Source: Seinonella peptonophila
Lineage (GTDB): Bacteria; Bacillota; Bacilli; Thermoactinomycetales; Thermoactinomycetaceae
Length of the DNA: 64,000 nt
Direction: 5' to 3'
Assembly: GCF_900129355.1 (NCBI RefSeq)
Contig: NZ_FQVL01000001.1
Location: forward strand, 124,001-188,000
Below, piece by piece: positions 9,145-18,210 of the stretch. The notes beneath the pieces are model-generated. The model had not been told where the DNA came from. It worked only from the letters and a program-made list of their open reading frames with translations, and searched no databases. The first letter of the stretch is position 1, and every line of letters starts with the position of its first letter. Made by a program: the position numbers and the translations under genes.

Positions 9145-9288
9145 ATGAGTGCTCGCTCTAATTCTATGAAACATAATTTATCCGAAGAAGATTATTCTTT
9201 GCTCATTCGAACAATATTTGATCTCGGCAGCAACTCCGTCACTACCCTGTATATGGGTAAAAAACGAATCGAATGGAGAGACTATTAA
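9145..9288 (+). CDS. Small ORF, 47 residues, unrecognised
   Basis: The frame from ATG 9145 to TAA 9288 encodes a 47-residue acidic-to-basic peptide (MSARSNSMKHNLSEEDYSLL at the start, ending GKKRIEWRDY). It stops 14 bases before the next ORF, whose ribosome site (AAAGGGAG) directly follows the stop, so the two look like a small transcription unit. No good ribosome site precedes it, so it may be the tail of a decayed gene. Bases 8983-9144 show nothing else. Confidence 0.3.
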   Translation: MSARSNSMKHNLSEEDYSLLIRTIFDLGSNSVTTLYMGKKRIEWRDY

Positions 9289-9302
9289 AGGGAGATGGAT
9301 GA

Positions 9303-9608
9303 ATGATCACGAGGATGATTCATGAAGCCATTCTTGATATGAATCGGGTGCATCTTGAACCCGAAACTATTTTTCTAACAGTTAGCCAATGTAATGAGCT
9401 AATGAAAGAAATGAATTCTTCCATATATGAATCAATAATTAATGGTTTACCTTTATCTATCTTTGGAATTCCGATTATGCCCAGTAGTACAGAAGGTAAG
9501 CAAATTTATATCAAAGCAGAGAGAAAAGATAAATCAACGGTTCTTAGAGGCTATGAATGGGACAATAACAACACAATCAAACTGATTGAAGAACAAATAT
9601 ATCCATAG
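9303..9608 (+). CDS. Hypothetical protein, 101 residues
   Basis: ATG 9303 follows AAAGGGAGATG. The product is soluble, with an N-terminal helix (MITRMIHEAILDMNRVHLEP) and a mixed alpha/beta body containing FGIPIMPSSTEGKQIYI. The pattern 'LEPETIFLTVSQCNELM...FGIPIMPS' recalls small phage or mobile-element proteins, but I do not recognise a family. It sits between accessory genes. Nothing clear lies in the 221 bases that follow it. Confidence 0.5.
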   Translation: MITRMIHEAILDMNRVHLEPETIFLTVSQCNELMKEMNSSIYESIINGLPLSIFGIPIMPSSTEGKQIYIKAERKDKSTVLRGYEWDNNNTIKLIEEQIYP

Positions 9609-9829
9609 ATGATATGAACGTCAGACTAATGAGAGGTTTAAACTTCCTTGTTTGAGTATTTCAAACCACGTTCGATAAGCTCTAGAATTGCTCACATCCC
9701 TAAGCAAAAGGGTAGATTCACTATGGAAACAATATTGCATTAATTATCAATAAAAAGTAAAATAAATAAGGATACAAGAACATATGTTCAAATTTATCCT
9801 ATACAAGGCAGAAAAAAGGGGTAGTGTAT

Positions 9830-10234
9830 ATGCAAAAAGTTACACCATTTTTAATGTTTCAAAATGGCAAGGCTGAAGAAGCGATGAATTATTATACCTC
9901 ACTTATTGAGGAATCAGAAATTAAAAATATCGTTCGTTACGGTGCGAATGATGTAGGGGAAGAAGGTACAGTTCTGATTGCTACTTTCTCATTAAAAGGT
10001 CAAGAATTTCTATGTATTGACAGCAATGTAAAACATGAATTCTCCTTTACCCCTTCGTTTTCAATCTATATCACCTGTGACAGTGAGGAGGAAATCAATG
10101 AGCTTTATGAAAAACTAATTAAAGATGGACAAGCACTTATGCCGTTGGGTGAGTATGGATTTAGTAAAAAATTTGGGTGGCTAAATGATCAATTTGGTGT
10201 CTCTTGGCAACTCGATCTTCCACAAGAAAAATAA
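9830..10234 (+). CDS. VOC-superfamily protein (PhnB-like)
   Basis: ATG 9830 is 8 bases from AAGGGG. The 134-residue protein starts MQKVTPFLMFQNGKAEEAMN, the standard opening of PhnB/3-demethylubiquinone-methyltransferase-like VOC proteins, and ends with KFGWLNDQFGVSWQLDLP, also diagnostic. Members are small dimeric proteins, usually of unknown substrate, often in resistance or detoxification contexts. The next gene encodes an aminoglycoside-type kinase, but a hairpin lies between, so co-transcription is uncertain. Confidence 0.85.
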   Translation: MQKVTPFLMFQNGKAEEAMNYYTSLIEESEIKNIVRYGANDVGEEGTVLIATFSLKGQEFLCIDSNVKHEFSFTPSFSIYITCDSEEEINELYEKLIKDGQALMPLGEYGFSKKFGWLNDQFGVSWQLDLPQEK

Positions 10235-10289
10235 CACTAAAAATTCCATTTTATCTATAAAATAGGGAAACAGACGATTTTCTCTACAT

Positions 10290-10337
10290 AAAGAATGAAT
10301 CCCTCAGCCATTCAAACCGATGAGAGATTCATTCTTT
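10290..10337 (+). terminator. Hairpin between VOC and phosphotransferase genes
   Basis: AAAGAATGAATCCCTCA pairs with TGAGAGATTCATTCTTT over a 14-nt loop (one mismatch). The following T run is weak (TTTAATT), so it is either a terminator of the VOC gene or a leader hairpin for the next gene. Confidence 0.55.
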
Positions 10338-10361
10338 AATTCGTTCTCAGGAGAATAGAAC

Positions 10362-11237
10362 ATGAATAAAATTATGAAATATATGGAATGTATTCGCCAT
10401 TTGTATCCAGATTTGATTTTGTCAAAAATTGAACCGATATCAACAGGACAAAACAATGATATTTTACTCATAAACTCGAACTTGATATTTCGTTTTCCCA
10501 AATATAGGTCAGGCATCAAACAGCTTAAAAACGAAGTCAAAAAGCTGGATATGATTAGAGAACGAGTCTCGTTATCGATTCCTAACCCAGTCTATCGGAA
10601 TTTGCATCAGAACAAGACAGAATGTGTTTTTATAGGTTATCCCAAAATAGAGGGAGAACCACTGTCAGACCGTATTTTTAATAAAATTGACGATATGAAC
10701 ATTTATCGGAAATTAGCCAAACAACTAACCAATTTTCTCAAAGAACTTCATAGTATTCCAATCGATGAAGAAAACAACCAAGAGATAGTGAAAATTATTT
10801 ATTCAGAATGGTCGGGTCTATATGAACAAATCCAAGAGAAACTATATCCATATATGAATAAAAAGGGAATCTATCGAACAGAACAACACTTTAAAAAGTT
10901 TTTGGGAAATAAGGCTCATTTTGATATTCATCCTGTCTGGATTCATGGTGATTTTGGCACGTCAAACATTTTGTATAACTCGAAGGAGCAAATGATTAGT
11001 GGTATTATAGATTTCGATTCTTCTGATCTAGGCGATCCAGCAATTGATTATGCAGCACTTCTAGCTTCCTTTGGAAATGATTTTTTTCATCTCCTGCAAG
11101 ATGAGGAGCCCGATGTCGCGTTATTTGTTGACCGAGTTCATTTTTATCATGGTACATTTGCACTTCAAGAAGCTCTATTTGGGTTAGAGAATAATGACCA
11201 TGAAGCATTTCGAAATGGCATGGGGGATTATTGGTAA
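10362..11237 (+). CDS. Aminoglycoside phosphotransferase-family kinase
   Basis: The 291-residue product has the APH fold: N-lobe with ISTGQNNDILLINSNLIFRF and the conserved basic/acidic pair, catalytic loop HGDFGTSNILY (Asp and Asn) and metal-binding GIIDFDSSDLGDPAIDYA. Length and the RFPKY motif match APH(2'')-like and related enzymes. Such enzymes phosphorylate aminoglycosides or small alcohols with NTPs. The actual substrate cannot be told. No linked regulator is seen. Confidence 0.82.
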   Translation: MNKIMKYMECIRHLYPDLILSKIEPISTGQNNDILLINSNLIFRFPKYRSGIKQLKNEVKKLDMIRERVSLSIPNPVYRNLHQNKTECVFIGYPKIEGEPLSDRIFNKIDDMNIYRKLAKQLTNFLKELHSIPIDEENNQEIVKIIYSEWSGLYEQIQEKLYPYMNKKGIYRTEQHFKKFLGNKAHFDIHPVWIHGDFGTSNILYNSKEQMISGIIDFDSSDLGDPAIDYAALLASFGNDFFHLLQDEEPDVALFVDRVHFYHGTFALQEALFGLENNDHEAFRNGMGDYW

Positions 11238-11350
11238 AAATTCTTGAAATTTACTTGAAACTACCCATAACAGAAGCGAAGGATGAGTATGATCGGATTA
11301 TTCATAACTTCCCCAAAAAGAAAGACCGATTCATGATGGAGTATAGATAA
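11231..11350 (+). CDS. Small ORF overlapping the kinase stop, 39 residues
   Basis: TTG 11231 follows GGGGG and overlaps the kinase stop by 7 bases. It encodes 39 residues (MVKILEIYLKLPITEAKDEY at the start, basic end). It may be a coupled small protein or the tail of a lost gene; no family recognised. Confidence 0.25.
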   Translation: MVKILEIYLKLPITEAKDEYDRIIHNFPKKKDRFMMEYR

Positions 11351-11605
11351 CTTGCAGTTCTTTTTGGATAGATATGCCTTTCGTGCATTCAATTGAAGAT
11401 CTAGATTTTGATCTAATGGGGGTTGGGGGTCACAAGACTTATTGGAGTAAAGTGTACGTTAAGCAAAAAGATAAGAGAAAATCCCTTGATACCTGTACGT
11501 TATGATAAAGGGAGCTCCTTTCTATACTCTTAAAGGTCTTAGATGATCTGAATTAAGTATCTGTTTAAACTCTAAACATAATTGATATGCGCTTTCAAAA
11601 CATAC

Positions 11606-11737
11606 TTTCTATTGATACCACATATTACTACAGTGACAGAACTTGCTGGTCATGAAGATATTAATGTGACACGAAGATATGCTAAGCCCTCTACCAAAGA
11701 ACTTGAACAGGCAATTGAAAAGGCGTTTGGACAATGA
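11606..11737 (+). pseudogene. Tyrosine recombinase (integrase) C-terminal remnant
   Basis: The plus frame ending in TGA 11735 reads HITTVTELAGHEDINVTRRY followed by AKPSTKELEQAIEKAFG, the final box of XerC/D and phage integrases: GH motif plus the catalytic tyrosine in TRRYA. Just upstream, an out-of-frame HTF hints at the Arg-containing box II with a frameshift. The rest of the gene is absent. Between 11351 and 11605 I see only decayed sequence with no supportable gene. Confidence 0.75.
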
Positions 11738-11820
11738 AAAAACTCAGTTCCTTAGCTGCAATGGGTACACACATTATCATCTTACCTGCATGTGAGTTTA
11801 ACTAGAAAGGGAACAATAGG

Positions 11821-12723
11821 ATGACGAAAAGAAAGGCTGAACTATGCTTGCTCTTACTTGCCTTGATTTGGGGCAGCACATTTGTCTTAATGGAAGATGC
11901 GATCAAATCGGTTCCTCCTTTCGCTTTTTTAACCATTCGATTCGCAATCGCCTCTGTCTGTTTGATTTTCATTGTGATTTTTATCCGCCGAACCCCCATA
12001 ATGTGTAAGTCAATCTGGTTATTGGGATTCGTATTAGGCGGGTTGCTAGCATTAGGTTTTGCCTTGCAGATCCTCAGTCTACTTTCTACAACGTCAGGCA
12101 ACTCAGCTTTTTTCAACAGTGCAGTAGTTGTCATTGTGCCTGTTTTTTCATTTTTGTTATTATCAACACCACTTACCACTCGCTTGATTTTCAGTCTAGC
12201 TATTGTGATGTTTGGACTCTACCTGCTCTCTGGATCCCAACTCGGTAGCATGAATCATGGTGATTTCCTTGCTTTTTTAGGTGCATTTCCTTTCGCAGTA
12301 CATATTGTCTGTATCAAAAAATGGGGTACTACTTTACCTGTGTTTTCTTTAGTCGCTATACAGATGATTTTTGCTACCTTTTTCTGTGGATTAGCAACTC
12401 TACTCTGGGAACCCTGGCAAAAAGTCCTCGCACCAAACGTAATTTCTCAACCTTCCGTCTGGATAGCAATTACTATCTGCTCGCTGTTAGCGACCATTGG
12501 TGCCTATTTGATGCTAGCTTACTTACAACGATATACAACTCCTAACCGCGCGGCTCTCATTTTAACAACTGAACCGGTTTTTGCAGCAGGAATCGATTAC
12601 ATGTGGAATCAGGTAACGATCACTGATTGGAGATTACTTGGCTGCTTTTTAATCATTGTCGGAATCATTTGGGGGCAACAGGAAAAGAAGATGGGAAATC
12701 TTAACTCCGCAAGCTCTGCATGA
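11821..12723 (+). CDS. EamA/DMT-superfamily transporter
   Basis: The 300-residue protein has ten hydrophobic segments in two homologous EamA repeats; the first repeat begins LLLLALIWGSTFVLMEDAI and is typical of the drug/metabolite transporter family, and the second includes RAALILTTEPVFAA. It sits in the cytoplasmic membrane and probably exports a small metabolite or drug. GAAAGGGA lies ahead of the ATG. A terminator follows at 12838. Confidence 0.88.
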   Translation: MTKRKAELCLLLLALIWGSTFVLMEDAIKSVPPFAFLTIRFAIASVCLIFIVIFIRRTPIMCKSIWLLGFVLGGLLALGFALQILSLLSTTSGNSAFFNSAVVVIVPVFSFLLLSTPLTTRLIFSLAIVMFGLYLLSGSQLGSMNHGDFLAFLGAFPFAVHIVCIKKWGTTLPVFSLVAIQMIFATFFCGLATLLWEPWQKVLAPNVISQPSVWIAITICSLLATIGAYLMLAYLQRYTTPNRAALILTTEPVFAAGIDYMWNQVTITDWRLLGCFLIIVGIIWGQQEKKMGNLNSASSA

Positions 12724-12837
12724 ATAGATAACTTATAATGTTAGAAACCTATCTTAAAAACCTTATCTAAAAAAAGAACTATCAAACCAAACCTTGATAA
12801 ATCACCACTTTTTGTAAGATTGGCTTCTGACACTAGT

Positions 12838-12879
12838 AAAAACACCGACTCCTTAACGTACAAGTTGTCGGTATTTTTT
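12838..12879 (+). terminator. Terminator downstream of DMT transporter
   Basis: AAACACCGAC pairs with GTCGGTATTT, then TTTTT. The ACCGAC/GTCGGT core is perfect. Confidence 0.65.
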
Positions 12880-13077
12880 AATGGTCATTGATTTCCTTAG
12901 CGTACAATTTTCTTTTTTCGATCACGGTGACCCTTTCTACTGGCGCTCTATTATTTTGAAAATTCGATACCCTGCTTTTCTAAGCGTTGGGCAAAACACT
13001 CAAAGTGTACTCAATAATCCAGTCCCTAATCAAGTCACTTAAGAATGTTAGGGTAAAAATGTTAATTCAATATCAGT

Positions 13078-13116
13078 TCAAAAGTGACGCAAAAAAGTCT
13101 TCTATGTCACTTTTGA
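13078..13116. repeat. Perfect 11-bp inverted repeat without a T run
   Basis: TCAAAAGTGAC and GTCACTTTTGA are separated by 17 bases. No T tract follows. The remaining sequence from 12880 to 13257 contains no gene that can be supported. Confidence 0.5.
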
Positions 13117-13257
13117 GTATAATCAGGGGAAAGGTTCAAATCAGCATCCGGTAATTTTTTAGCATCACGAGTCAATATTACTGGACAATATATCTTCATG
13201 ACACTTGCACTTTCATTGATTTGGTTATATCTATATTCGTGAAATTTAGACTGAGTC

Positions 13258-13290
13258 TTAACCTTCGCTTAACCGAACTTGTCTTATCAT
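13258..13290 (+). promoter_or_regulatory. Direct-repeat promoter of the second two-component system
   Basis: TTAACC at 13258 and again at 13269 (11-bp period, as OmpR/PhoB proteins use), with a -10-like TATCAT exactly 16 bases after the second repeat start. The same design precedes the M28 peptidase gene at 15181, which suggests autoregulation by the encoded regulator. Confidence 0.6.
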
Positions 13291-13320
13291 GGGGCTAACG
13301 GAATGAGAGGAGAGATGATA

Positions 13321-14010
13321 TTGAAAATATTAGTAGTTGAGGATGATTTGTCAATACAGCGATCAATCAGCATGGGCTTACGAAAATTCGGCTATGCGGT
13401 TGACATGGCTTCAGATGGCGAGGAAGCGTTACAAATGGTCGAAATCTATGAATATGATGCGGTCGTACTGGACTGGCATCTGCCTAAAATTGATGGAATT
13501 GAGGTCTTACGAGAGATTCGGAATGATAAACCTGACATCAAGGTTCTGATTTTATCGGCGCGTTTCGAAATTGAGGATAAAATTTTTGGTCTAGACACTG
13601 GAGCGAATGATTATATGGTGAAACCCTTTCACTTTCGGGAATTGGAGGCCAGAATTCGTGCTCTACTCCGTCGGAAATTCATCCAGACAGATACAAGGCT
13701 GTCATATGGAGAGATTCTAATTGATACGTCATTAAAGGCTGTTTACATTAAGGAAAATCCATTAGAATTAACGAAAAAAGAATACGGCATTTTAGAGTAT
13801 TTGATGCTCAACAAAGATAAAGTCATCAGTACAGAAGAGATCATGGAACATTTATGGGATAACAGCTTCGATGGTTTCTCGAACTCCCTCAAAGTTCATA
13901 TCAATTCGCTTAAAAAGAAGTTAGCCGTTTTTTTAGGAGATCAAGAGGTGATCAAGAACAAAAGAGGATTTGGATACTACCTTGCAGAGGTACCACAAGA
14001 TGCTAATTAA
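13321..14010 (+). CDS. OmpR-family response regulator
   Basis: TTG 13321 gives the usual start MKILVVEDDLSIQRS with GAGAGGAG eight bases ahead; upstream in-frame ATGs are too close to that site. The receiver has the acidic pair, the phospho-acceptor Asp in AVVLDWHLPKIDG and Lys in MVKPF. The winged-helix domain ends with RGFGYYL. It overlaps the histidine kinase gene by 11 bases. The peptidase gene behind the kinase carries a matching operator, making it a likely target. Confidence 0.88.
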   Translation: MKILVVEDDLSIQRSISMGLRKFGYAVDMASDGEEALQMVEIYEYDAVVLDWHLPKIDGIEVLREIRNDKPDIKVLILSARFEIEDKIFGLDTGANDYMVKPFHFRELEARIRALLRRKFIQTDTRLSYGEILIDTSLKAVYIKENPLELTKKEYGILEYLMLNKDKVISTEEIMEHLWDNSFDGFSNSLKVHINSLKKKLAVFLGDQEVIKNKRGFGYYLAEVPQDAN

Positions 14011-15148
14011 AACACTTCCACTTCGTCTTCGTCTGACCTTATTAATGGCTATCATACTTTCAATCGGATGTATCTCGCTTATGGTAGCTTCTATTTATGC
14101 CGCTCGTGTTATTTATGTTCAACCGCAGCTTGTTCCTAATGCGGATGTTCTTGATGGAAAGAAGGAAGGATCACTGTCTGTGCCACCTGTACCTCCTATA
14201 CCATCTGTCTCACCTACACCCGTCTTGATTGAGCAGCAAATTGACTTTGCCTCTGCTGGTTTTCTGTGCGCGATATTGATCATCGCAAGTGGAACTGGCA
14301 TTACCTATATGGTAACAGGAAGAGCGTTGAAACCTGTCACAAACTTAAGCAAAGAGATCGAAGAGATAGACGAAAATAATCTGTATAGGCAAGTTCAAGT
14401 CCCGCTGTCCAAGGATGAGGTTGCCAGTCTGTCCGTCTCCTTTAACCGGATGGTTCATAAATTACAAAAATCATTCTTGGCCTATAAACATTTTTCAGCC
14501 AATGCCGCCCACGAACTCAAAACGCCTCTTGCTGCGATGCTAGCTAGAATTGAGGTGGTACAACTAAGTGATCCTCCAATACTTGAAGAATATACGGAAG
14601 CACTAGAGGATATACGGAGCAATGTGGAACGCCTTAATTCCATCGTTCATGATCTGCTCCAAATGAATACAGATATGAATGGGTTTAGATATAAAACATT
14701 CAAAGCCAATGAACTATTTCAGACAATTATAAGAGAGTTTTCCTTAGAGATCCAACGCAAACATATTCATGTTGAGATTCACCTTGAGAATGTATTGCTA
14801 TATGGTGAGAAAAATCTGTTATACCAGGCTTTCTCCAACATTCTTCACAATTCCATCAAATATAACAAGGAGAATGGAAACATCCAAATCACTGCCGTTC
14901 GGCATTCAGTTACAACGTGTATTACCATTGCTGATACAGGTATTGGAATTCCAGAGGATCAAATAGACAAGATCTTCGATCCATTTTACTGTGTGGACAA
15001 GTCCCGTTCGAGTGAACTTGGGGGCAACGGACTAGGACTGTCCATAGTGAAGGCGGTCATTGATAAGCATAACGGCTCGATACAAGTTCATAGTGAAGCA
15101 GGCATTGCTACCACATTCGTGATTCAACTGCCTAACTCCCATAGCTGA
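14000..15148 (+). CDS. Sensor histidine kinase with proline-rich extracellular loop
   Basis: ATG 14000 overlaps the regulator stop. The 382-residue protein has TM1 (~residues 11-35), a ~45-residue outside loop with the repeat VPPVPPIPSVSPTPV, TM2 (~78-98), a HAMP domain (ending FNRMVHKLQ), HisKA with FSANAAHELKTPLAAM and HATPase_c with NILHNSIKYN, DTGIGIP and GGNGLGLSI. The short Pro-rich loop is unusual and may bind a cell-wall or protein ligand. The sensed signal is unknown. Confidence 0.88.
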   Translation: MLIKTLPLRLRLTLLMAIILSIGCISLMVASIYAARVIYVQPQLVPNADVLDGKKEGSLSVPPVPPIPSVSPTPVLIEQQIDFASAGFLCAILIIASGTGITYMVTGRALKPVTNLSKEIEEIDENNLYRQVQVPLSKDEVASLSVSFNRMVHKLQKSFLAYKHFSANAAHELKTPLAAMLARIEVVQLSDPPILEEYTEALEDIRSNVERLNSIVHDLLQMNTDMNGFRYKTFKANELFQTIIREFSLEIQRKHIHVEIHLENVLLYGEKNLLYQAFSNILHNSIKYNKENGNIQITAVRHSVTTCITIADTGIGIPEDQIDKIFDPFYCVDKSRSSELGGNGLGLSIVKAVIDKHNGSIQVHSEAGIATTFVIQLPNSHS

Positions 15149-15180
15149 AATTTTAAAGTGGTTTGCCGTCCTTTGTTTTC

Positions 15181-15213
15181 TTAACTAAGAATTAACCTTT
15201 TCTCCTTTATAGT
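15181..15213 (+). promoter_or_regulatory. Direct-repeat promoter of the M28 peptidase gene
   Basis: TTAACT at 15181 and TTAACC at 15192 (11-bp period) with TATAGT 16 bases from the second repeat start. Spacing is identical to the promoter at 13258, so the same response regulator probably activates both. Confidence 0.6.
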
Positions 15214-15245
15214 ATTGGAATATCCATACTAAGGGAGGACGAAAT

Positions 15246-16934
15246 ATGCCAAGAACTATTTCCGTTTTTCTAGTGTTCATCGTACTTATGACAGGAATTG
15301 GACTAGGAGGTCATCTTTTTCAGCCACCGAAGCCGCCGTCCAAATCTGATGCTAATTATCCAGCATATGAGCAGATGATGACTAATCTAAAGGCCACAAC
15401 CGTCTCGCCGCATCCATCCGGCTCAAATGAGCTAGAATCAGTTCGAGCTCATTTACTAGAGCAAATCCGTAAAATGAACTTGAAAGCAACGGTCGATAAA
15501 GTAACCGTCACAGTAGAGGACGTTAAGGCAGACCTAATAGAACGCAAAGGAGCACCGGATTTCAAGAATATACCAACCATTAATGGGATTTCTCCAGAGG
15601 AGGGTTTCACGAATACTATTCGTGCAAAAGCCCGATTTGACAAGAACGATAAAGTGGTTCTGCAAAATATACTAGTGAAGTTGGACGCTCCTGAAACAGA
15701 TCGTGGTATCTTGATGTCAGCCCATTATGACACCAAACCGGAAACTCCAGGCGCTGCCGATGACATGATCTCCGTAGTCGCCATGCTGGAAGCCATGCGT
15801 CAACAGATGGGAAACCCGAATCTAAAATCAGACCTTTATTTTCTCTTCACAGATGGTGAGGAATTAGGAGCGATGGGAGCGAAATCATTCGTTCAGTCAC
15901 ACCCGGAGATGCAAAAGAAAATCGATCTGGTTGTCAACTTAGAAGCCCGAGGTAATCGTGGATCGCTACTGATGTTTGAGACTTCCAATCGCAATCTGGA
16001 TGCTGTGCACTACCTTCAGTCTGCAAGCTCACATCCGTTGTCCTTCTCATTTCTGTCTGCATTGTATCACCGGATGCCAAATGGAACGGACTTGACCCGT
16101 TTTTTGAAGGCAGGCTACTCAGGCCTAAATTTCGCGGCAGCAGAAGGTGCTGAAAATTATCACAAAGAGACGGATAGCTTTGCAAATTTAGACCGTGGCA
16201 CGGCATATCATTTTCTATTGACAGCCTTGGAAATAGCAGATCATGCATCACAAGTACCATTTAAAGAAGGAAGAAAACAGGATAGCCTTTTTTTCTCCTT
16301 GTCTCCCAGCTATTTGATGATCATGAGCAGTTTTACATCTTATATCCTATCACTAGTAGCTGTTGTGTCGGTCATATGGTGGATAAACCTGCAGATTCGA
16401 AAAGGCAACTTTCAACTTCGTACAATCATGGCAGGAACAAGTTATCTGCTAGGAGTGATGGCTGGGGCGGTGTTATTGAGCTGGGGGATTGTATCTGGGG
16501 TAACACAAGTGATGCATCTGGGAGAATCAACGAACAATGACATGATCTTCTTCAGTATCATCTTCATTGTGGGTATATGCTCTTTAATCGCTGGAATTAT
16601 TCGGGCTCGTAAATTGTCATTACAGGAATCGCTCGCTGGTCTCCTACCTCTTCTCTTGCTACTGGTTGTAGGTAGTGCCGTTCTGTTCCAAGAAATAAGT
16701 TATTTATTCTCTCTAACCTTGCTGGGCACTTTGATTGTCGTCCTACTGAATAAATACCGTATCGCGAGGTGGATAGCATCAATCGTGATTGGCACGGGGA
16801 TAGTGTTTCTATATACGCCTGTATGTTGGTTAATCTATGTATTATTTATGTTGCCATTTACTCCAGTGGCAGTCGCGATAAGCGTTATTCCGATCTTGAT
16901 CGTTTCTGCTCTGTTCGTAACGAAAGAAACATAA
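15246..16934 (+). CDS. Membrane M28-family zinc aminopeptidase
   Basis: The 562-residue protein has an N-terminal signal-anchor (~5-22), an M28 peptidase domain with zinc and catalytic residues in order: SAHYD (H160), GAADD (D172), TDGEEL (E205/E206), NLEARG (E233) and ENYHKETD (H306), and then about seven membrane segments (residues ~350-560). This layout resembles the yeast vacuolar-membrane protease Pff1 rather than soluble secreted aminopeptidases. The catalytic domain should lie outside the cell. The ribosome site is GGGAGGA. It probably depends on the upstream two-component system. Confidence 0.85.
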   Translation: MPRTISVFLVFIVLMTGIGLGGHLFQPPKPPSKSDANYPAYEQMMTNLKATTVSPHPSGSNELESVRAHLLEQIRKMNLKATVDKVTVTVEDVKADLIERKGAPDFKNIPTINGISPEEGFTNTIRAKARFDKNDKVVLQNILVKLDAPETDRGILMSAHYDTKPETPGAADDMISVVAMLEAMRQQMGNPNLKSDLYFLFTDGEELGAMGAKSFVQSHPEMQKKIDLVVNLEARGNRGSLLMFETSNRNLDAVHYLQSASSHPLSFSFLSALYHRMPNGTDLTRFLKAGYSGLNFAAAEGAENYHKETDSFANLDRGTAYHFLLTALEIADHASQVPFKEGRKQDSLFFSLSPSYLMIMSSFTSYILSLVAVVSVIWWINLQIRKGNFQLRTIMAGTSYLLGVMAGAVLLSWGIVSGVTQVMHLGESTNNDMIFFSIIFIVGICSLIAGIIRARKLSLQESLAGLLPLLLLLVVGSAVLFQEISYLFSLTLLGTLIVVLLNKYRIARWIASIVIGTGIVFLYTPVCWLIYVLFMLPFTPVAVAISVIPILIVSALFVTKET

Positions 16935-17031
16935 GAGGGCCTAAGAATAAAAAAAGTAAGATAGAATGAAAATGAGGAGGTTCCAAAACAAAATCTAAAA
17001 TAGGAATTTTTAATAAAGGGCGGATTTGTTT

Positions 17032-17868
17032 GTGAAGCAAATCATAACAACTTCAAAAGGAAATATAGAATACCAATTAGAGGGAAAAGGTAAATCTGTG
17101 ATTCTTATCTTAAATGGAGGACACTGCTCTAGTTGTGATTCTCCAATTCCATTTAAACAGTTATTGATTAATCAAGGATTTCAACTTTTAATCCCTTCTC
17201 GTCCTGGATATGGGCGAACTCCTTCATCAACCGGCAAAATCTCAGAGCAGTTTACAGATGCTATAGTTGAGTTGCTTGATTCTCTCCATATAAAAAAAGT
17301 CATTGTTATTGCGATTTCAGCGGGTGGACGAACGGCTTTACAACTAGGGGGAAGGCATCCAAAACGTGTAGAAAAGATCATTCTTCAAGGGGCACTCACA
17401 CATAATCAATGGCCAGATACAAGAACAAGATTCGGTGCATACATAATATTTAATCCTGTGATCGAGAAAAGTTTTTGGGCGTTTTTTCGTTTGATGCTCC
17501 GAAAATATCCACTTGGAACCTTGAAAGTAATGATGAGAGGGCTAACGAATTTACCAGTAAATGAAGTATTAGAAAAAATGAATAAAGAACAAATCAATAA
17601 AACCATTGAGTTTCTTGGAAAATTACAATCTGGTTCAGGATTTTTGAATGATATTCAACATCGATCAGGTGATTTGAGTCGTATTCAGGCACCAACACTG
17701 ATTATTCATAGTCAACATGATGGTGGCAATCCCATTTCGCACGCAAATTATGCAGCAAAACATATTCCAAATGCAGAATTATTCATAACTGAAGCAGAAA
17801 GTCATCTGATATGGTTTAGTCATCATAATGATAAAATTGAACAAAAGATAATAGAGTTTTTGCAATAA
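17032..17868 (+). CDS. Alpha/beta hydrolase
   Basis: GTG 17032 is eight bases from AAAGGGCGG. The 278-residue protein has the hydrolase fold: ILNGGHCSSCDS (oxyanion area), SRPGYGRTPSS, nucleophile elbow AISAGG (Ala replacing the first Gly of GxSxG), a likely acid in IIHSQHDGG and the catalytic His in ESHLIWFSHH. No signal peptide. It belongs to the broad esterase/epoxide-hydrolase group; substrate unknown. It follows the M28 gene by ~95 bases without an evident terminator. Confidence 0.82.
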   Translation: MKQIITTSKGNIEYQLEGKGKSVILILNGGHCSSCDSPIPFKQLLINQGFQLLIPSRPGYGRTPSSTGKISEQFTDAIVELLDSLHIKKVIVIAISAGGRTALQLGGRHPKRVEKIILQGALTHNQWPDTRTRFGAYIIFNPVIEKSFWAFFRLMLRKYPLGTLKVMMRGLTNLPVNEVLEKMNKEQINKTIEFLGKLQSGSGFLNDIQHRSGDLSRIQAPTLIIHSQHDGGNPISHANYAAKHIPNAELFITEAESHLIWFSHHNDKIEQKIIEFLQ

Positions 17869-18210
17869 TTATCGGCGATGATACTGCGTGATTGTACTTT
17901 TTTAGGGCTCTGTCGACAAAACGCGAGCGAAGCTCGATTTTGCCGTCATTTAATTAACAGCCAAAAGACCATTAATATGGATGAAAACACCCAAGAATTA
18001 ACTCAGTCGAAGATGATATCAGAAACGGTAAAAAGCACCTCCCGAATCATTTCAATTTCGAGAGGTGCTTTTTACTGTACTTTTCAAGGGTTGGGCAAAA
18101 ATAACCTTATTATTTATGCTAACTATTCAAACAACCATAATAAAAACATGTTAAAATAAAAGTGCCCAATACTCCATATTCTCTACTATTTTTATTAATG
18201 AGGTGACACT
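17869..18210. other. Intergenic stretch with a terminator and a possible IS-end scar
   Basis: No gene is supported here. At 17905-17945 the sequence GGGCTCTGTCGACAAAAC and a CGAGC GAA GCTCG hairpin look like an insertion-sequence end, with no transposase nearby. A terminator sits at 18030-18074. Confidence 0.35.
18030..18074 (+). terminator. Strong bidirectional-type terminator
   Basis: AAAAAGCACCTC and GAGGTGCTTTTT form a 12-bp stem extended by inner CGAA/TTCG pairing. Confidence 0.8.

Noticed and set aside
13130-13215. Minus-strand CPVILTRDAKKLPDADL-like stretch resembling a PIN toxin end
   Set aside because: Only ~17 residues, no start, no neighbour antitoxin; too weak to list.
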